This document shows positions 5,640 through 8,635 of a stretch of 8,635 nt of DNA, piece by piece. Below the pieces are notes generated by a model. That model was not told the origin of the DNA and made no database searches. It saw nothing but the letters and a program-made list of their open reading frames with translations. Both the position numbers and the translations under genes were made by a program. This DNA comes from Prevotellaceae bacterium. GTDB taxonomy: Bacteria; Bacteroidota; Bacteroidia; Bacteroidales; UBA932. The stretch is taken from contig JAIROF010000142.1 of assembly GCA_031257655.1 (NCBI GenBank), positions 1 to 8,635 of the forward strand. The letters are read 5' to 3'. Within the stretch, counting starts at the first letter, position 1. Each line of letters begins with the position of its first letter.

Positions 5640-7811
5640 ATCAAAAAATTTCCATGACAGGCCAAACTTGAACACGCGCTCGTTGCGCGGGTAGTGCACC
5701 GCCGAGAAGTAGCTCGTGTTGCCCTCTATCAGGCCCTGCACGGCGTGCTCCCACTTGATGAAGGGGGTGGTTCGCTTCCAGTGAAAGGCAATGAAGGCGT
5801 CCGCCCACAGGTAGCCTCCCTGCTTCACCTGCGAGGTGTGGAACATCCCCACCGAGGGGTTGTACTCGTAGCCGTTGAAGGGCGTGCAGTACTGCCAGTC
5901 TATCCCCAGCTGCGCGGTCAGCACGTTTTTCACCAAAACGCGCTCGTAGTAGTACGTTGCGTTTACCGCAAACAGGGGCACGGACACGATCTGCTCGTTG
6001 GAGGAGAGCTGCATCAGCGCCCGGTGGTGGATATTGATTCCTCTAAAGTCCAGCGACTGGCTTAGCGAAAGCGCGGACACGCTCAGCGCGTCGGCGTGCT
6101 GGTAGGGCAGCGCATCGCTGCCGAAGTATACAAAGTTGTTCTGCACGCTCTGGCTCACGCCCACCTCGCAGCCAAGGGCGGGTACGCGCAGCTTGGCCTC
6201 TACGCGCAGCTCGGTGTTCTGGTCAAAGCTGTTGTCCCAGCTGTAGTGGTTGGTGAAGTAGCGGTCGATGAAAACGTCCTGCTCGCGCCCCGCCAGCAGC
6301 GCGCCCAGCTGCAGGTGCAGGCCGCTCTTGATGGGGTAAACGGAGAGCGTCATGTCGCCTTTCAGCTCAAAGGCGCCGCGCTGGTATCCGGCAAGGTTGT
6401 TCTGCGCGTAAGCATTCCACCGGAAGTATTTTTTGTACCAGGCCGACATGGAGGCGTAGGCGTAAAGCGTGCTAAAGTCCTCGGCGGAGGTACCCTGGAG
6501 GTACATGGCGGGGGCGAACATGAAGGTTTGCATGCTCTTGTAGCCCAAGCCCGCCGACAGCGATTCAAAGATGTAGGGGCGTAGCGGCCGGAGCTGCGCA
6601 AAAAAGCGATTGTCAAAGCTGCGCATCCCCAGCGAATCGCGCGTAACGGCGCCAAGAAAGCGGTTGGGGTAGTACTCATCTTCGTTGTTGTCGGAGTATA
6701 TTTTGCTGAAGGTGGAGTGCTCCAGCGAGTGCCCTATGCGGCCTATCAGGATGTTGCTTATCACGCTGTCGTTGCCAATGTATACTATGGGAATATCGAC
6801 GGAGTGCGTGAGAAAGAAGGTGTGGTTGCGCAGATGGTTTTTGGCCGTTTGCAGGCGTACCTCGTGGTACTGAGGGTCTATTATCGTATCGGTAATCATC
6901 CGGTCGTCGGTAATGCCGCCGTTCTCCTGCGCCTCCACCTCGTTGAAAAGGTAGCCGAGGCTGGCCTTGTAGTACTTCCCCATGTACGATAGGCCGGCGT
7001 TGAACGAGCGGTTGTCGATGCGCTGCCGGGAGTATATCCCTTTTGTGCCCATTCCGTTGTACACCAGCTCAAAGTTCAGCTCGTGGGTGATGCTCTGCGC
7101 GTGCATCGCGCGCAGCTGGTCTTCCATTTGCGACTTGGAGCCGGCCCAGTCGTAGTAGAGCAGCGTGTAGGGGGTGGTGGTGTTGTAAAACGAAATGTTG
7201 TCGGGCGTAAAGAAGTAGGCTTCGTAGGGCTGCATGAAGATAAATTCGCTCTTACCCTCCCGCCCGACGTAGCTGTAGGGCATCGACGGGCTACCCAGCG
7301 TCCCCAGAAAGATGGCGCCTGCGCTGTTGCGCAGAAACGGGTAGTCGGTGCGGTAGTAGGTTACGCTGGTGTCGAGCTCCACGCGCTGCACCTCGTTGGT
7401 GTTGTGGTTGACCACGTAGCGCAGGATGCGCGACTTGCGCGTGGTGTCAATTTGCACCTCCTCATCCGCCATTTTTGTCAGCTCTAAGCGCCGCTCCTTC
7501 TTCTTGACCGGCTGGATAGCCAATGGCGACGTGTCGGCAGCAAAGGCGGCGGTATCGGCAAGCGCCACGCTGTCGCGGGGCTGCTGCAGGCTGTCGGGTG
7601 ACGCCGCCACGCTGTCGGGGGACGGCTGCAGGCTGTCGGGGGACGCCGCCACGCTGTCGGGGGACGGCTGCGCGCTGTCGGGGGATGCCGCCAGGCTGTC
7701 GCGGGGCTGCTGTGCGCTGTCGGGCCCCGCAGCGCCGGATGGCTGCGCAGCGACAACCGTGGCTATGGTTGTCAAAAAAAATAAAGGAATGACGTGCCGT
7801 AACGTTGACAT
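5637..7811 (-). CDS. Putative porin (Porin_10-type outer-membrane beta-barrel)
   Basis: Predicted outer-membrane barrel protein of 724 residues. A signal peptide covers residues 1-22 (hydrophobic 8-21, cleavage near AAQ). A low-complexity part made of eight seven-residue repeats with the pattern PxDS (29-84) follows, then a basic linker KKKERR (103-108). The family core begins near 118 with IDTTRKSRILRYVVNHN. It continues with FLRNSAGAIFLGTLGSP (159-175), EAYFFTPDNISFYNTTTPYTLLYYDW, and many alternating aromatic/polar stretches expected of beta strands up to the C-terminal VFKFGLSWKFFD. Bacteroidota putative porins share this arrangement; their transported substrate is unknown. The ATG at 7811 gives a clean signal peptide and is preceded by a -7 box about 30 bp upstream. 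It seems to be the first gene of a two-gene operon with DUF3109. The repeat region is probably a flexible, length-variable linker and not part of the barrel. Confidence 0.88.
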   Translation of the reverse strand: MSTLRHVIPLFFLTTIATVVAAQPSGAAGPDSAQQPRDSLAASPDSAQPSPDSVAASPDSLQPSPDSVAASPDSLQQPRDSVALADTAAFAADTSPLAIQPVKKKERRLELTKMADEEVQIDTTRKSRILRYVVNHNTNEVQRVELDTSVTYYRTDYPFLRNSAGAIFLGTLGSPSMPYSYVGREGKSEFIFMQPYEAYFFTPDNISFYNTTTPYTLLYYDWAGSKSQMEDQLRAMHAQSITHELNFELVYNGMGTKGIYSRQRIDNRSFNAGLSYMGKYYKASLGYLFNEVEAQENGGITDDRMITDTIIDPQYHEVRLQTAKNHLRNHTFFLTHSVDIPIVYIGNDSVISNILIGRIGHSLEHSTFSKIYSDNNEDEYYPNRFLGAVTRDSLGMRSFDNRFFAQLRPLRPYIFESLSAGLGYKSMQTFMFAPAMYLQGTSAEDFSTLYAYASMSAWYKKYFRWNAYAQNNLAGYQRGAFELKGDMTLSVYPIKSGLHLQLGALLAGREQDVFIDRYFTNHYSWDNSFDQNTELRVEAKLRVPALGCEVGVSQSVQNNFVYFGSDALPYQHADALSVSALSLSQSLDFRGINIHHRALMQLSSNEQIVSVPLFAVNATYYYERVLVKNVLTAQLGIDWQYCTPFNGYEYNPSVGMFHTSQVKQGGYLWADAFIAFHWKRTTPFIKWEHAVQGLIEGNTSYFSAVHYPRNERVFKFGLSWKFFD
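7570..7737. repeat. Eight 21-bp tandem repeats within the porin gene
   Basis: Eight units of exactly 21 bp, each beginning CTGTCG on the plus strand (7570, 7591, 7612, 7633, 7654, 7675, 7696, 7717). The third to fifth units alternate between two variants that code for PDSVAAS and PDSLQPS, giving a 42-bp higher-order pattern. Since 21 is a multiple of three, gain or loss of copies keeps the frame. The repeat codes residues of the disordered segment after the signal peptide. Confidence 0.92.
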
Positions 7812-7840
7812 GCGAGCGGGAACTTAAAAAATATAAACCG

Positions 7841-7848
7841 CAAATTTA
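7841..7848 (-). promoter_or_regulatory. -7 promoter box of the porin-DUF3109 unit
   Basis: Minus strand reads TAAATTTG, an exact TAnnTTTG, identical to the box before the thioredoxin gene. No TTTG is seen at the -33 position. Predicted leader is about 25 nt to the ATG at 7811, in the same arrangement as for the thioredoxin operon. Confidence 0.5.
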
Positions 7849-7981
7849 CAAAAATCCTGAATACCTTTTCCGGAATTGTGAATTATTGGCGAATTCTTTT
7901 TTGAGGCGCGATGATAAATTTTTCACGGCTGCCCGGTAAAAATAATGGAGAGTGGAGAATAGGAGATTGAGAGGATGTGTC

Positions 7982-7997
7982 GCAGCGAGCACACGAA
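7982..7997 (+). repeat. Dispersed intergenic motif, second copy
   Basis: GCAGCGAGCACACGAA matches GCAGCGAGCTCACGAA at 47-62 at 15 of 16 positions. Both copies lie in non-coding DNA, on the same strand, outside the gene block. Confidence 0.55.
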
Positions 7998-8002
7998 ACC
8001 TT

Positions 8003-8030
8003 TAGCTCATGCCACGTAGCTCATGCTACG
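8003..8030. repeat. 14-bp tandem pair with an internal 6-bp inverted repeat
   Basis: TAGCTCATGCCACG (8003-8016) is followed at once by TAGCTCATGCTACG (8017-8030), differing at one base. Across the junction, CGTAGC (8015-8020) and GCTACG (8025-8030) form a perfect inverted repeat with the loop TCAT. Confidence 0.75.
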
Positions 8031-8072
8031 CAGAAAAAGCGCTTCGGCGGCAAAATGGCGGCGAAACATGTG

Positions 8073-8082
8073 GGGGCGCCCC
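8073..8082. repeat. 10-bp perfect palindrome
   Basis: GGGGCGCCCC is identical to its reverse complement and lies in a GC-rich block that continues to about 8100. Confidence 0.6.
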
Positions 8083-8100
8083 TTGCGGTCGCCCTACGGC

Positions 8101-8133
8101 GAAATGGCGACGAAATGGCGGCGAAATGGCGCG
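8101..8133. repeat. Three 11-bp tandem repeats
   Basis: Three consecutive units GAAATGGCGAC, GAAATGGCGGC and GAAATGGCGCG. A related copy, AAAATGGCGGC, stands apart at 8052-8062. Confidence 0.75.
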
Positions 8134-8169
8134 TAGCGTAGGGGAAAGGTCTGCTTGCCCCATAAAGAA

Positions 8170-8204
8170 ACTAAAAACTAAAAACTAAAAACTAAAAACT
8201 AAAA
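8170..8204. repeat. Five perfect 7-bp tandem repeats
   Basis: ACTAAAA occurs five times without interruption over 35 bp. A perfect short-period array like this is a candidate for copy-number variation by strand slippage; it lies outside any recognised gene. Confidence 0.92.
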
Positions 8205-8227
8205 GTTGCCGGCGCCGGAAAGTCCCC

Positions 8228-8264
8228 GTCCTGCCGAATTGCCGAATTGCAAATTCGGCAGGAC
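8228..8264. repeat. 13-bp perfect inverted repeat with a nested alternative hairpin
   Basis: GTCCTGCCGAATT (8228-8240) and AATTCGGCAGGAC (8252-8264) are perfect reverse complements around an 11-nt spacer. The spacer holds a second copy of GCCGAATT (8241-8248), which can pair with the same right arm leaving only GCA in the loop. Two exclusive foldings are thus possible. No T-run follows, so it is not a typical terminator; it resembles a REP-like intergenic element. Confidence 0.8.
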
Positions 8265-8295
8265 AAAGAGGGCAACGTTAAAAACGTAAGACCAT

Positions 8296-8324
8296 TTCCC
8301 CCTCGTTTAGGAAGCGAGGGGGGA
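8296..8324. repeat. Strong GC-rich hairpin
   Basis: CCCCCTCG (8298-8305) pairs with CGAGGGGG (8315-8322). The stem extends inwards through TTT (8306-8308) against AAG (8312-8314), with one G-T pair and a 3-nt loop AGG, and outwards by TT (8296-8297) against GA (8323-8324). No T-run follows on either strand, so it looks like a repeat element, not a plain terminator. Confidence 0.75.
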
Positions 8325-8417
8325 GGAAAGGGCGTGGACGCTACGCCGAGCGGGGCGGCGAACTTTTCATAGCGCAAAAAAAAAATTAGCCGCCAAGCGC
8401 ATTATAATCAGAATGGT

Positions 8418-8457
8418 AATGCTATTTTACTTTTTATAGCTGTACAAAAATAGCATT
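8418..8457. promoter_or_regulatory. 11-bp inverted repeat, possible operator or terminator-like hairpin
   Basis: AATGCTATTTT (8418-8428) and AAAATAGCATT (8447-8457) are perfect reverse complements separated by 18 nt, in AT-rich DNA. The spacer contains the palindrome TGTACA (8441-8446). The site lies 27 bp before a -7-like box and upstream of a possible plus-strand gene, which would suit a dimeric regulator. A repeat hairpin without function is equally possible. Confidence 0.4.
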
Positions 8458-8483
8458 TTAAAATATCTCGTAGAAAAATATTG

Positions 8484-8491
8484 TATTTTTG
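8484..8491 (+). promoter_or_regulatory. Candidate -7 box upstream of the right-hand partial gene
   Basis: TATTTTTG fits TAnnTTTG, but no -33 box is present at the right distance and this DNA is so T-rich that a chance match is likely. If used, transcripts would carry a leader of about 80 nt to the ATG at 8576. Confidence 0.25.
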
Positions 8492-8575
8492 GGCGAATGT
8501 TTTTTTGCAACTTTAGAGCTTGTATTTTGAGCATAAGTTTAGGATTCGTATTTAAATATTTTTTTAGCTGCGAAT

Positions 8576-8635
8576 ATGGAACGTTTAACGCGCATACTAC
8601 CAAAAAAGCAAACGGGCGCAATGCTATGCGCTGCC
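8576..8635 (+). CDS. Possible 5' end of a gene running off the window
   Basis: Twenty codons are open from ATG 8576 to the window end, giving MERLTRILPKKQTGAMLCAA. Base composition changes here from strongly AT-rich upstream DNA to the more GC-rich pattern of the other genes, which is why I favour a real start. The stretch is too short to identify a family. A frame from the ATG at 8497 is also open to the end but begins in T-rich sequence with poor coding character. Confidence 0.35.
   Translation, partial: MERLTRILPKKQTGAMLCAA

Larger units (their letters stand above)
7849..8575. other. Long non-coding repeat-rich intergenic region
   Basis: No reading frame here has convincing coding character. 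Two short minus-strand frames (8192-8377 and 8427-8621) are open, but the first is built from hairpin repeats and the second from AT-rich DNA. The left part (7849-7978) is unremarkable. The middle (7979-8350) is packed with tandem repeats, inverted repeats and a palindrome, listed separately. The right part (8380-8575) is strongly AT-rich and contains an 11-bp inverted repeat and a -7-like box. No tRNA or integrase site is recognised. Confidence 0.7.

Noticed and set aside
7426..7827. Plus- and minus-strand open frames across the porin repeats (also 7484-7756 and 7523-7792)
   Set aside because: The 21-bp period keeps all frames open, so these are by-products of the repeat, not genes.
8296..8324. 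Rho-independent terminator
   Set aside because: The stem is strong, but no T-run follows on either strand and no gene end lies near it.
7979..8350. CRISPR array
   Set aside because: The repeats here are 7, 11 and 14 bp and directly adjacent, without unique spacers of regular length, and no cas gene is present.
8192..8377. 61-codon minus-strand frame in the repeat island
   Set aside because: It consists of the translated ACTAAAA array and two hairpin repeats; no start context or homologous domain is apparent.
8427..8621. 64-codon minus-strand frame at the right end
   Set aside because: Lys/Leu-rich translation of AT-rich DNA that covers the 11-bp inverted repeat and opposes the more plausible plus-strand start at 8576.

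Overview
The window suggests a member of the Bacteroidota, most likely Bacteroidales. Three things support this. The protein set is typical: a Porin_10-type putative porin, a DUF3109 protein, a DUF4369/TlpA-like thioredoxin, a DUF1573 protein and a DUF1343/NamZ protein. Gene starts lack clear Shine-Dalgarno sequences and have AT-rich leaders. Several genes are preceded by the Bacteroides-type -7 box TAnnTTTG. Genes are GC-rich and intergenic DNA is AT-rich or repeat-rich.

Layout: bases 1-277 are non-coding and end in a good Bacteroides-type promoter for rfbA (278-1147, +), which stands alone without other dTDP-rhamnose genes. It meets the minus-strand cluster tail to tail with a 4-bp overlap of stop codons. 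All six complete minus-strand genes read leftwards, probably as two transcription units. The first is the putative porin (7811-5637) followed by a DUF3109 Cys-rich protein (5612-5046). The second starts at a -7 box at 4892-4899 and contains a secreted TlpA-like thioredoxin (4862-3372), a DUF1573 protein (3334-2924), rdgB (2906-2325) and a namZ-like muramidase (2337-1144). The last two overlap by 13 bp. Bases 7812-8575 carry no convincing gene but a dense mixture of tandem repeats, hairpins and palindromes. A plus-strand gene may begin at 8576 and run off the window.

Functionally this is mainly a cell-envelope neighbourhood: dTDP-glucose synthesis, peptidoglycan muramic acid release, periplasmic redox and an outer-membrane barrel. 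One nucleotide-pool house-cleaning enzyme sits among them. I found no defence system, mobile-element gene, tRNA, rRNA or CRISPR array. The most unusual items are a seven-codon minicistron exactly filling the porin/DUF3109 gap with TAGATG at both junctions, an eight-copy 21-bp repeat in the porin gene, and the composite repeat/hairpin island at 7979-8350. None of them amounts to a demonstrated new system.
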